NCBI GenBank assembly: GCA_025642075.2 | Contig: JAODUO010000114.1 | Span: 507,501-571,500, forward strand | DNA length: 64,000 nucleotides | Source of the DNA: Ridgeia piscesae | Taxonomy: Eukaryota > Annelida > Polychaeta > Sabellida > Siboglinidae | Reading direction: 5' to 3' | Shown: piece by piece, positions 24,364 through 34,043 of the stretch | How the letters are laid out: each line of letters opens with the position of its first letter | How positions within the stretch are numbered: the first letter of the stretch is position 1 | Notes under the pieces: model-generated | Seen by the model: only the letters and a program-made list of their open reading frames with translations | What the model was told of the DNA's origin: nothing | Database searches by the model: none | Program-made: the position numbers and the translations under genes

Positions 24364-24463
24364 AAGTCTTCCAACTTTAGAATTTAGCCGTCCGCGACTA
24401 AAATACAGAAAGTCAATGTAAACCTTATGGGTGAAATTAGTGATCTAGTACCGACCCCGGTTC

Positions 24464-24652
24464 TCAATGTGGGTTACTGTGATGACCCGCATTACGTCTC
24501 GTTGACCGATATAGAGGCTGCGCTGGAGGGTTAACTGCCTCGCTATTGTGTGGGGGAGACGTAATTGTAACTTCGTACAGTGGGACTGTTACCTCTCTCT
24601 CGTGGCATAATCTACTCCGCCTGTTCACTGTCTCAGGAACACAAACCCGCAA
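24464..24652 (-). pseudogene. Gypsy pol C-terminal tail relic
   Basis: The last residues, PLYRSTRRNAGHHSNPH, resemble the RRSTR..AG.HSNP terminus of many invertebrate Gypsy pol proteins, so this is the 3' end of the pol frame. The 3' LTR that should follow is not recognisable. Confidence 0.6.
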
Positions 24653-25008
24653 ATCTTTCCGATTAATGACGTGTTTCTTATATCCCCTCTTGGATACAAC
24701 AACGTAAGTGTCCTCTATCTATTCTGACACTACATTTTCGGGTCCCATGTGTCCCCAATTTGTTTACGTCCGTTCACCCTATTGCGTATGTATACATGGT
24801 CTCCAATTTGCTATGTATCTTCCCTCGTATGCTTTTCATAACTCGCCTCTCGATTTGCTAGCTATGTCTAACTCCAATTGTTCTGTCGCTTTAGCATAAG
24901 TGCTTTTCAACTTAGATTGATGGTAATCAACTAGTTCATGTTGGTCCCACGAACCGTTTGAGACTGGAATGTCTCGTCGTTGTGCAGTCTGATGTCGATT
25001 GGCAAGCC

Positions 25009-25130
25009 CGAAACTTACCTATGCATACGACGTAACATCTTATGCTGCCACGGGATGTAGTCATTTCTACTTGATGTTCCGTCGTGTGGAACACGACCTA
25101 ACGTTGTATGCATAGGTAAGTTTCGGTAGG
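25009..25130. repeat. Inverted duplication inside the integrase relic
   Basis: CCGAAACTTACCTATGCATA with following ACGACGT (from 25009) recurs as the reverse complement ACGTTGTATGCATAGGTAAG with following TTTCGG (to 25127). The arms are about 26-28 bases with one or two mismatches around a loop of about 65 bases. It duplicates one integrase segment in inverse orientation. Confidence 0.85.
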
Positions 25131-25760
25131 TAGGCGGACCACTCGGTCTGGTGTCAGTGCGCGTAGCAATCCGTGCATCGTCTGATGACATATTTCGCAT
25201 TTTCCGTTTCCCATGGGGTGATACGGCGTTGTGCGAGATTTGTCGACTGCGTAGATCTCATAGTGTCGTGACGATTTTTGCATCAAAATATCTACCTTTG
25301 TCTAGCTGAGTATATCCGATAGAGTATCTCCATAGTGCAGAAACCATTCACCTACTAACGCTTTGGCCATCGTCTGGGCGGTTTGGTTTCTAGTCGGCAC
25401 TGTTGTTGTAAACTTACTGTACACATCGGTCATGACCAGTACCTTCTCAATTCTATTACTGGCGGGTCCGAATACCGTGAAATCAATTGCCACTACTTCT
25501 AACGGATGTCTGGCGCCAATGCTATACATAGGTGTCCGTACTTTAAAATGTGGCATCTTTGCTAGATTGCAACTTGCACACTTGGCAGTCCAGTTATGGA
25601 TGTCTGCCCGTATATTTGGCCAATACAGCTTTGCCCGCACTAATGTCTCCACCCTGTCTATGCCTTGATGTCTCACCCGATCATGTAATTCGTCTAATAC
25701 TTTCTCGGAAACAAACAACTGGTTTACTTTGTATCCATTCATGGAATCTGTCACTTCTGC
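25015..25760 (-). pseudogene. Gypsy integrase relic
   Basis: The HHCC zinc finger is intact (LHDRVRHQGIDR ... CASCNLAK), followed by the core with VVAIDFTVFGP (first aspartate) and VLVMTDVYSKFTT. A DKGRYFD segment carries the probable second aspartate in a shifted frame near 25290. SRTTPYHPMGNGKCE then carries the catalytic glutamate (about 25225-25180). Beyond HGLLRALTPD the sequence enters an inverted duplication (25009-25130). In the canonical protein a Y.YN..HSTTG-like segment would follow; here it is disturbed. Confidence 0.85.
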
Positions 25761-26819
25761 ACAATTGGTCAGAACAGGTGTGTAAGCGGTTCCATTGTAA
25801 TAGGGCGTGCAAGTCTCGCGCGCGAAAACGAGGCTGGGGGCAGTTGGGGGCAGGAGATCCATATTCTCCATGTTAACATATAGGACTTTGTTTTGTTTTG
25901 GTCGTAATAATCGAACTGTCCCGAAATAGCGTATTTCAGTCATATTGTCCGAAGGATTATTACAAGCAGAAGCAGTGGAACATTTTGCCGGTGACAATGA
26001 TCACAGAAATCATGAATTTTAATCCATTATTATGGTGGTTGCCATGGCAATAGCGGCAAGTACTTGTGTTTGGCGATCTTGACTAATAATAAAGAGTGCC
26101 AGTTTTCGCGCAGTACAACCTGTTTGGGCCAAACGTATACATGTGTTATGATTATGTGCATTTAGACAACTTGTCAGATATAAGTGCTTATCGAAACCAC
26201 AACGTACAGCAATGTAAAACGCAAATCCCGTAAAAGACACATACAGCCTAGCATCATGTCGATTATCTGCACTACGTAAATCGCTGTGTCTATGAACTAG
26301 TGTGATAAACTCAATATTAAATCGGACATTTAAGATAAGAAACGTATAACACAAGATATTTATGAACTGATTTTCTTAATATTCATCAGCCGTAAGCTAC
26401 AACTGTCATCCATCGTTAGAATATTATTCTTGTGTCCAGTCCCCAATTAGTCTCGCTTAGTCCCCAATAAGCTCCAGTCGCGCGGAGTCACGCCATGTAT
26501 CGTGACCCACTTGCAGGCCCTATAGCAGTTTCGCTACTGCTGACTGTTCTTTCCGTCTTTCTTCACGTGTCGCGTCTCGACCTCGGTCGATGTAATGCCA
26601 GATTTGGTCCAACACTGGATCATTCCGTTGCGACTCTTGGATCTCGTCCACCCTAAGACGGGGTAGGACCGGCGACTCTACAGTTTCCAGTGTCGCGTAT
26701 CTGAGCGGTTGTGGCCCGGACCTTTCCCTTGAGTAACTTCTGGCGTAAGTCACATGGGAAAACCGTTACTTGTAGGATGTCAGCTATCTCTTCTTCTCCG
26801 ATGGCTGTGAACTCGGTGG

Positions 26820-27420
26820 TTGCAGTCGGGTGTGGTTTCCAGTTCAGACCATCAACCGATGCATTAAGTCGCCCTAGACGATACCGAATGTTGAAATTGA
26901 ATCTGGCTAGCTCGGCCTGTCAGTGGTGTTCGGCCGCAGTTAGCTTTGCCGACGTCTGGATTAAATGCAGTAATCGGTATATATACAACAAAAAGAACGG
27001 CCAAAATATAATCACGGAAATTCTCAGTAACCGCCCATTTGACTGCTAGTAGTTCGAATTTCCTGGAAGTATAAGCCGTTCCGTTGCTTTCGGGACCTGT
27101 GGTAGTAGCGCTCCTAGTCCTTGGTGGCTACCGTCTCTCTCCAAAATGAATGGTTTTGTGAAGTCGGCGAATCACAAGACTGGTACTGTAGTAAGAGCAT
27201 ATTCCAATACACTAAACGCTTTTTGGTGTTCTTGATTCCATATAAATGGTACTGGAGTGGCTGAATTCCACTTTCTTCCGGGTTTTCTCTGCTTTCCTTT
27301 GTTGGGATCCTGATTCACCAATTCATACAGGGGAGATGTCAACTGTGAAAAATGATGAATAAAACGTCGGTGATATCCTGCGATACCTAAAAAGCGCATT
27401 TTCCGGTACCGGCCATTCAT
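26820..27420 (-). pseudogene. Gypsy RNase H region relic
   Basis: The piece 27420-27172 shows MRFLGIAGYHRRFIHHFSQL, then SPLYELVNQD and FIWNQEHQKAFSVL, the standard RT-RNase H connection. Further down, about 26920-26820, the minus strand gives AELARFNFNIRYRLGRLN, the end of the RNase H domain. The central catalytic part is scrambled. Confidence 0.8.
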
Positions 27421-27535
27421 TAATTGCGTCCACGTTTTCTGGATCAGCCGAAATGCCTTCGGTAGATATTATTTGGACTAAGTAAGGACTAAGTAAGAAA
27501 CCGATTTTTGAAAGAGAAAAGAGAGATGTCAGTCG

Positions 27536-28130
27536 CTAGAACACTAACTCCAAACTTTCGAAGTGTTCTTCGTTGGAAGAAATGTAGATGATTATATCAT
27601 TCAGGAAAATCAGCACCTTCACATTCATCTCTTCCCTGAAAACAATGTGCATCAACCTCTGGAAGATTGCAGGTGAATTGCAGAGGCCGTATAACATTTT
27701 ACGATACTCATACCAACCCATGGGTGTCGTGAACGCGGTCTTCTGTTGATCGGCCTCGTCTATTTCCACCTAATTATAAGCCGATTTCAAATCGACCGTC
27801 GAGAAATACTTCGCTCCTGTTAGATGATCAAACATTTCATCTACCGGTGGAAGGGAGAATGCATATTTGTATATTCAACCTACGGTAATCCACACATATT
27901 CTAATCTTACAATTTTTCTTCCGACAAATAGCGATCGTACTCGCGAACTCCGACAGACTGGGTTTGATTATCCCTTTGTGGAAGAGATCCGTATAATGTG
28001 CGCCTTGACTTCATCAAATTGAGGCGGAGGAATACGACGGTAAGCCGCCTTAACAGGGCTTTCGTCAATGGTGTAAATTCGGAGTTTAACCGTCTGAGCC
28101 CACCTCATTGTCATCCTGGGCGAATACTTG
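27536..28130 (-). pseudogene. Gypsy reverse transcriptase relic
   Basis: Read from 28120 on the minus strand: LRIYTIDESPVKAAYRRIPP, then KIRICVDYRRLN near 27900. After shifts come TAFTTPMGWYEYRKMLYGLC and SPAIFQRLMHIVF. The catalytic box reads FLNDIIIYI, so the first aspartate of the usual Y/F-L-D-D is asparagine. The frame just upstream (28289-28086) has LLRRNQQVFAQDDNEVG, the usual protease-RT junction. Confidence 0.85.
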
Positions 28131-28739
28131 TTGATTGCGCCTCAATAAATCAACTAATTGTCGCTGACAAGTTGACGGAATAGTACCAATATTTACCCTT
28201 TCCACCCATTCCTGTTCTAGAGGGCCTGTAGCCTGGGTGTTTTGATCGTACTGGCTGTTGTCTCCTGTCGGGGTTCCATGGTCACTCACAAACCGTTATC
28301 TAACTCTTGGGACTCAACTACGTGTTCTGGATTCTTGTCAGTTACGTCTGCCGTATATATTATTCCAACGGGAGAACGGGTCCAGGACGTAGCCACACAT
28401 CATCGGAAGTCGGATTAAGGATGGTTACCTCAAAACATCCCTCGATGGAACCCACTAGTCAAGTTTGGAGTAGTAACCCTTCCTTTAGGGGGCCATCCAG
28501 TGGTTCTACCATTGCATTACCACTACAAAGGGGACCTGACACTAACGCATTACAAGAATACCATCTGGTATATTTACAATAGTGTCATAAGTTTCACAAC
28601 TCTTCCCTCGATATTATGTTTTAGGTTAGTATCATGTGTCTTAATGATATGAAGTAGATCCCTTATGTCAGGAATGACGCCTAAAACATTCATTCTCAAT
28701 ATTCCAGACGTTGGGTAGTGGTGGGTAAGCCGTGGTGGA

Positions 28740-28975
28740 TATTACTGCACTAAAATGCCCTTATCCTTCACAAAGGTTCCCAATACATGTACATCCACAG
28801 TAAAGTATCCAACAAATGGGAATCCTAATTAGTTGGCTGAGTTGAGCCGCAGCCACGAAGACGCATCGCTTAAGCAACCAATTGACGGCTTTGCATATTC
28901 ATCAAACCACCTCTCCTGTATAATTGTCACCTCTGATTCCGTGTCTACTGTCTAATACCATGTTAGCTGACTGGT
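28740..28975 (-). pseudogene. Gypsy aspartic protease relic
   Basis: On the minus strand: VDTESEVTIIQERWFDEYAK, then WLRLNSAN (stop) LGFPFVGYFTVDVHVLG and KDKGILVQ. This matches the retropepsin pattern of invertebrate Gypsy elements, in which the active site is V-D-T-G-S. Here glycine is replaced by glutamate, and a stop follows the SAN, so it is inactive. Confidence 0.75.
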
Positions 28976-29190
28976 TTGCTATCCCGCAAGACATTTGTGG
29001 TGCTTTTCCCACAATTGCGTCCACTAGCATACGGTCTAAGTCGCTACTCCTGTCTGCCTGATGCTCGGCAGCAAACAAAGAAACAATTTCCGACTGAGTT
29101 GTTGCAAATAATTCTATCTGTGCTGGACTAGAGTCGCCTGGGGAGTGGTGAAACTCCTGAATTCCCCGAATACATGCATTCTTATATGAA

Positions 29191-29755
29191 TTACCCGTCT
29201 CGGATAGCTTCGGATCTCAAGGCATTAAAGGAAATTGTACTTTGACTTCTTACCAATCTTTTCATTTCCCGCTTTATGTGGACATCGACCAGGTTCTCGC
29301 AGAACACTTCAATAGGCATTTCGTTCTTACTCTGCACCTTATCAGATAAACATTCAGAAAATGTTAACAGAGCCGAGGAAAATGCACTAACACTTTCCCT
29401 GTTTCGTGGCCTTCTCTCATACAACTGTCTATTACATTTTAGTTGCGCATTACTGCAGTTTTCCCCGAACGTTGACAAAAGTAACTAACTACCGAGTCCT
29501 TCTCTACCTTGGCCGCATGCATGTCTGACTTCTTCTCGGGCAGGCCATTCTAGATGTGCGATAAGGAAAGGTAATCTCTCGGCCGCTGGGTGGGAAGGCA
29601 AACGACTTCTCTCCAGCCATGTAGTTCACAGGAACGTCCCGTGAACGCCCTGGAAATTCGGCTTGGAGAAGCCGCGACCGTGTTGTTGATGGACTGCTGG
29701 TTGCGCTTCAGGGTTCCGCCATTTCTTCCAGACGAGCCAGTTTTGCCCGTCACCA
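29191..29755 (-). pseudogene. Gypsy gag relic
   Basis: The frame 29478-29191 reads like a Gypsy capsid region (RRPRNRESVSAFSSALLTF, then MPIEVFCENLVDVHIKREMK), with the spaced hydrophobic pattern of retrotransposon gag. The upstream frame (about 29755-29550) shows EDVVTGKTGSSGRNGG and REVVCLPTQRPRDYLSLSHI and would be the gag N-terminus. The DNA transposon at 29765 inserted just before this. No zinc knuckle is evident. Confidence 0.65.
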
Positions 29756-29764
29756 CGTCTTCTC
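29756..29764. repeat. Target-site duplication, left copy
   Basis: CGTCTTCTC immediately outside the left arm of the foldback element; the identical 9-mer is at 30337-30345. Confidence 0.8.
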
Positions 29765-30183
29765 GAATCCAGGACAAAACCCCACTCGGACAAAACCCCA
29801 TCGGACAAAACCCCACTCGGACAAAACCCCACTCGGACAAAACCCCACTCGGACAAAACCCCACTCGGACAAAACCCCATCGGACATAACCCCATCGGAC
29901 AAAACCCCACTCGGACAAAACCCCATCGGACATAACCCCATCCGACAAAACCCCACTCGGACAAAACCCCACTCACTAATACACATTTCGGACATAACCC
30001 CACTCTTAAAATAATATTTAATAAATGTTTTTTATTAGGCCTTTGGTGCTTTTGATTGATTAATTAACTAATTATTTTTATTATTACAGTGTACATACAA
30101 AATTTATATAGCACTCTCCATAATATTGTACATGTTCAAAAGTGCTTTAATGTAAAATAAGACTTAAATTAACTGTTTAAAGG

Positions 30184-30216
<33 letters not shown>

Positions 30217-30336
30217 TTTTAAGTGGGGTTTTGTCCGAGTGGGGTTTTGTTTGAGTGGGGTTTTGTCCGAGTGGGGTTTTGTCCGATGGGGTTTTGTCTG
30301 AGGGGGGTTATGTCCAGTGGGGTTTTGTCCGTTTAC
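29765..30336. mobile_element. Non-autonomous foldback/MULE-like DNA transposon with tandem-unit arms
   Basis: The left arm (to about 30003) consists of 14 units of (C)GGACAAAACCCCA(CT)C, some with GGACATAACCCC. The right arm (about 30222-30336) consists of 7 units in reverse orientation (GGGGTTTTGTCC, one GGGGTTATGTCC). The arms flank about 215 bases of AT-rich non-coding DNA with a TA run (30187-30212). A perfect 9-bp direct repeat, CGTCTTCTC, flanks the element (29756-29764 and 30337-30345), as expected for Mutator-like transposition. Terminal bases on both sides resemble those of the second element at 37757-38643. It sits in the gag of the Gypsy element, so it is younger than that insertion. 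No coding capacity. Confidence 0.85.
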
Positions 30337-30345
30337 CGTCTTCTC
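30337..30345. repeat. Target-site duplication, right copy
   Basis: CGTCTTCTC, identical to 29756-29764. Beyond it the interrupted Gypsy leader/gag region should resume. Confidence 0.8.
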
Positions 30346-31150
30346 ACGCTGTCGCCATGCTTATTTGTCTCCCTGGGAGGTTCCCACAAGCGCTAACATG
30401 TGTAAATATTACTTTAAAAAAGGCCTGCATTATTTCACATTGGCATTACTGACTTTTAGCAGAATATTTCCAGTTGTCCAAGTCCAATGTACTTATTATG
30501 TACTTAATAGCTGAGCGCTGGCTGTTGCCTATTTTCTCTCTAATATATTACTAATGTAAAGGCAATGTCTGCTAGGATACCCAATTACCCAGTCTGGTAA
30601 GCTGTAAAACTACACCAGTGTAAGGCAATTTAAGATCCTACCTGGCTTGAGAAGCCAGTTCCCTTCAGCAAATATTTCTGATCACTTTGCATCCCTATTG
30701 TGGCACTTGCACAATAGCCGGCCTTAGCAGCTGCCAGCTAGTAGGGCTGGTTGGAACGGGGCTAGGAGCTTGAAAACCAAGATCAAAAGAAGAGGCCTGT
30801 TGTTGCTAATTGCATCTGGGTCCACCTTGGTCACAGGTGACAATTGACTAGTTGAGCTTAGCTTCTCTGGTATGCTCAATGCCATTATGGTGAATGACCA
30901 GAGCGACTTCCAACATAATTATTCTATGTGATGAAAAATATGGTTAATTGAATTTCAAGTAATTAACTGGTTACAAAAGAGAGGTGAATATCAAATATAA
31001 CATGTCATTTATTATATCTCATACCCAATTAAAAGTATTTTAAAATTAAACAAAATTAATAAAATAATGAAATATAGTAAATAAACTAAGTAAGATAAAC
31101 AAATATGATTTATTTGTAATTATTCCATGTTATCTGTTCAACCTGTTAAT
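30346..31150. other. Intergenic DNA, possible remnant of Gypsy 5' region
   Basis: No coding motif. By logic the first part continues the Gypsy element beyond the transposon insertion, but I cannot recognise an LTR or primer-binding site. Confidence 0.45.
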
Positions 31151-31300
31151 GGGCTGCGGGTTGACTTCTAACAAATTACTGCGGGCTGAGCTACGAGCCA
31201 AATTATTGCGGGCAGGGGCGGGCTGCGGGCCAAGTTTCTGCGGGACGGACTGCGGACTGAGTTGTAATATGCGGTGCGGGTGCAGGCTCAGATTTCAAGC
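31151..31300. repeat. GC-rich degenerate tandem repeat of about 30 bases
   Basis: Five diverged units begin GGGCTGCGGG or a variant and end with TTACTGC, TTATTGC, TTTCTGC, TAATATGC or TTTCAAGC. They stand out as GC-rich in AT-rich surroundings and lie next to SINE-like copy 2. Confidence 0.6.
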
Positions 31301-31317
31301 ACGCGCATGTTTTTTTT

Positions 31318-31540
31318 TAAATATTCGCCCCTGCACCATTTGGGGAATGAAAAAACTTGACCAAGGTTTTAACACCGCAGCACAGGATTCGAACCCGGGT
31401 CCTCTTAGTCGAGAGTCAGCCACGGCGCTCACATTGACCGGTCGCTGGCCCAGGGCATTCTGCACCTGACAAGTTGTCCAGCTTGACCAGCTGGGCGTGA
31501 CTTTATACGCTAGTGCCTTCTGAGTATTCACCAGGGTTAC
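31318..31540 (-). repeat. Interspersed SINE-like repeat, copy 2, with Pol III boxes
   Basis: It shares both ends with 23521-23741. On the minus strand it has TGAGCGCCGTGG (31431-31420), resembling an A box, and GGTTCGAATCC (31395-31385), a perfect B box about 35 bases further on. About 110 bases precede the A box, so the tRNA-like part is internal rather than at the 5' end, which is unusual for a SINE. Confidence 0.65.
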
Positions 31541-31750
31541 AAAACCTTAAAATAAGTTATATAATTGTTTGGTTGATGAGAGAATAAAATCACGTGCACT
31601 CTGACTGCGAGTATACATATCGGCGAAGTTATTAAAGTTTCTGATCCACTAACGTTCAATAAAGTTGTTGATGTTCTACATTTAGTTATCACTGTTACTA
31701 GTTTGTCTGTTGGCGTAATTTATAGATCCATATATAATATATGTCATAAC

Positions 31751-32840
31751 AGACTCTAGCCATCAACCAGTCCACAAAGTAGGCTATCCCCTTGCTTTGT
31801 CGCTCACCCTTCCAGAATTTTTTTCAACAACCCTTTCTCCCCCCTCTCTCTCTGTGCTATGCATGTGGTTTCGGCATGAATTAGTAGGTGAAAATGTTCA
31901 TGTTGTATTAGTTTATTCTCTACAAGGGAGATGTCTACAGCCGGTTACGCAAAACTGTATTGACCTCTTTGATAATCCGGCCGTCTTAAAAGAACTCAGG
32001 AGCCCACAACATAGTGGTGATGACAGTGGACATGGTTCTGGTCACTCGGATACAAACTGACCATCGTCAAGCTGGTTCTAAAGACTACTTCAAGATCAAG
32101 AGACAAGCAAAGGTGTTGCCGCTTCTGAGAAAAGTTGTATCTCCGTTGCCAGGAATACAGTTTGCTCAGTGTGGTGATCGAGTGATGTAGTACTGACAGT
32201 GTAGGCGTGGCTCTGACCACATGGGCGTGGCACTGACCGTGTGGACGTGGAATGAACAATTGGGCATGGCACTGGCCATGTAGATGTGGTACTGATCATG
32301 TGAATGCGATACTTACTGGTTCTAAAGATATACATGGCACTGGTCATGTGGGTGTTACATTAATCATGCGAGTGTGGTTGCGATAATATGGGCGTGGCAA
32401 AGACCACATGGGCGTTGCTCTGAAATCAATGGAATGGCAACTGTGCTCACACAAGGCGGACATTTTCGTGTCACTGCCAGAACATTGTACAGACTCGCAC
32501 TAGCTGGCATGCACTGGTCCGTGACTTCAGCAAGTGCACAATTGTCTTTACAAACAAGAATGCTGCCATTGGGAGTTATGTACAAGTTACCTGAATTGTT
32601 CTGACTCAATTATGATTATGATAACTGTATACTGCATCGTAAAAATCAATTTACTACAGCGATTATTGTAATTAATTACAGGCACCAAAATAGTTACATG
32701 TTAACTAGATGTGTTCAGCTGGACGATGTATGGGTGCACTGAAATGGTTTACTAAATGTAAAATATGATATACAATATCCAAAACAGCACATGGTAATTC
32801 GTAATTCACATGATACTGATGTCATTGTTGACTGTTGGAG
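31751..32840 (+). pseudogene. Segmental duplicate of the VHL last exon and flank
   Basis: The segment 31911-32060 translates to VYSLQGRCLQPV, then TQNCIDLFDNPAVLKELR and SPQHSGDDSGHGSGHSDTN with a stop at the same place as in VHL exon 2. Compared with the real exon (39991-40154) it lacks four codons after CLQ.V and one glutamate codon; both gaps keep the frame. Similarity continues downstream through the degenerate 20-base repeats, the GCTCTGAAATCAA.GGAAT block (32417 against 40726) and the segment near 32700-32815 (against 41079-41205). It also reaches back to an AG acceptor (ATTAG at 31904-31908). This is therefore a DNA-level duplication, not a retrocopy. It lies upstream of VHL exon 1 with no first exon of its own, so it is probably a pseudogene. 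Confidence 0.8.
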
Positions 32841-32847
32841 TTAGACT

Positions 32848-32990
32848 CTAACAAACCGTCTGCCAAGTCCATGGAGTAGTCTAACTTCTCGCTTTGTCGC
32901 CTTTCTTCAAAAAAAATTCAACGCCTCTTTGCTATCCAAATGGCTTCGCCATAAATTAGCTGGTGTAGAATCGGTAGCATCCTATTAGTC
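32848..32990 (+). repeat. Direct repeat of the duplicate's left flank
   Basis: GACTCTAA.., CAAGTCCATGGAGTAG, GCTTTGTCGCC and ATAAATTAGCTGGTG match 31751-31890 in the same order. Weak similarity may continue into a truncated start of another VHL-exon copy (CTATTAGTCGTTCTTG, compared with GTATTAGTTTATTCTC). This suggests the duplication was tandem. Confidence 0.5.
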
Positions 32991-33119
32991 GTTCTTGTGA
33001 GCCAACGACACGTATGTATGTATGTCGGTGATTCGTGTGGCAGTGATCTTATTTCTGTGTTAGTTCACTGATACAATAATTTTTATGCAGCTGACGACAA
33101 TCTGACCAAACTCTGAAAT

Positions 33120-33290
33120 TTTTTCAACATGACCAACCCATGTCCTCCTCAACAATTTCTTTTTAATACTTTCCTTCACTCCAACCTCCACTCTCAGTTC
33201 GTCTTCTCTTATCAACCCTCTTAACTCCCACGATTGTTCTCGCTTTTGCACTGGGAAAATGCCACTTCCTATCGTGAATTTATAAATAAT
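33120..33290 (-). mobile_element. Small LINE C-terminal fragment
   Basis: The minus strand gives REDELRVEVGVKESIKKKL, then RRTWVGHVEKI, resembling the region before GH(V/L)ER in the C-terminal domain of some LINE proteins. It is short and isolated; the call rests on pattern only. Confidence 0.4.
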
Positions 33291-33615
33291 TGTAATACGC
33301 AATGTTACATGTTGTGAAGTTACAGGTTAAAGGCCAACGCCACATCATTTATGTTAAGGTAGTGATGTTTAATTATTGCTTCACAAGAAGTGATTACATG
33401 TTGGTATTTATCATGGTCTTTATCAGCAGGTTTGGGAGAGTAGCGTGAGGAATGTGGTTACCGGCTATAGGCTGATGTTATCTAGGGGCTTTGGGTTCGT
33501 GTCTCGTTAATAATGTGTCGTTTCTCTCTTACTTTCTAACTTTAACGTCTTCCGTGAATGGTTTTGCTGAAATGCCAGCTACATTAGTATTATTATAGTA
33601 TTACATTAGATATAT

Positions 33616-34043
<428 letters not shown>

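Larger units (their letters stand above)
24464..29764 (-). mobile_element. Degenerate Ty3/Gypsy retrotransposon, gag-pol body
   Basis: On the minus strand the domain order is gag (29755-29191), aspartic protease (about 28975-28740), RT (about 28130-27536), RNase H (about 27420-26820), integrase (about 25760-25015) and a C-terminal tail (24652-24464). This is the Ty3/Gypsy order. Every domain carries stops or shifts. I found no pair of LTRs: the left side ends at the 19-bp minisatellite, and the gag side is split by a DNA transposon at 29765-30336. The region 26019-26354 between RNase H and integrase has no recognisable pol motif and may be an insertion. Inactive. Confidence 0.9.

Noticed and set aside
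23702..24421. Three overlapping 210-239 residue frames of ETWLHVRDVATCPRRGYMS cycles; also considered as a CRISPR-like array
   Set aside because: A 19-bp perfect tandem repeat gives the same cycle in all frames. There are no spacers between units, so it is not a CRISPR array.
29770..30330. Frames of FCPSGVLSDGVL repeats, and possible interstitial telomere repeats
   Set aside because: The frames are translations of the GGACAAAACCCC arms. The unit is 15-16 bases, not a 5-8 base telomere repeat, and it occurs in inverted arms with target duplications.
24360..31000. Search for LTRs of the Gypsy element
   Set aside because: No pair of direct repeats at the two ends could be matched by eye; probably truncated or too diverged.
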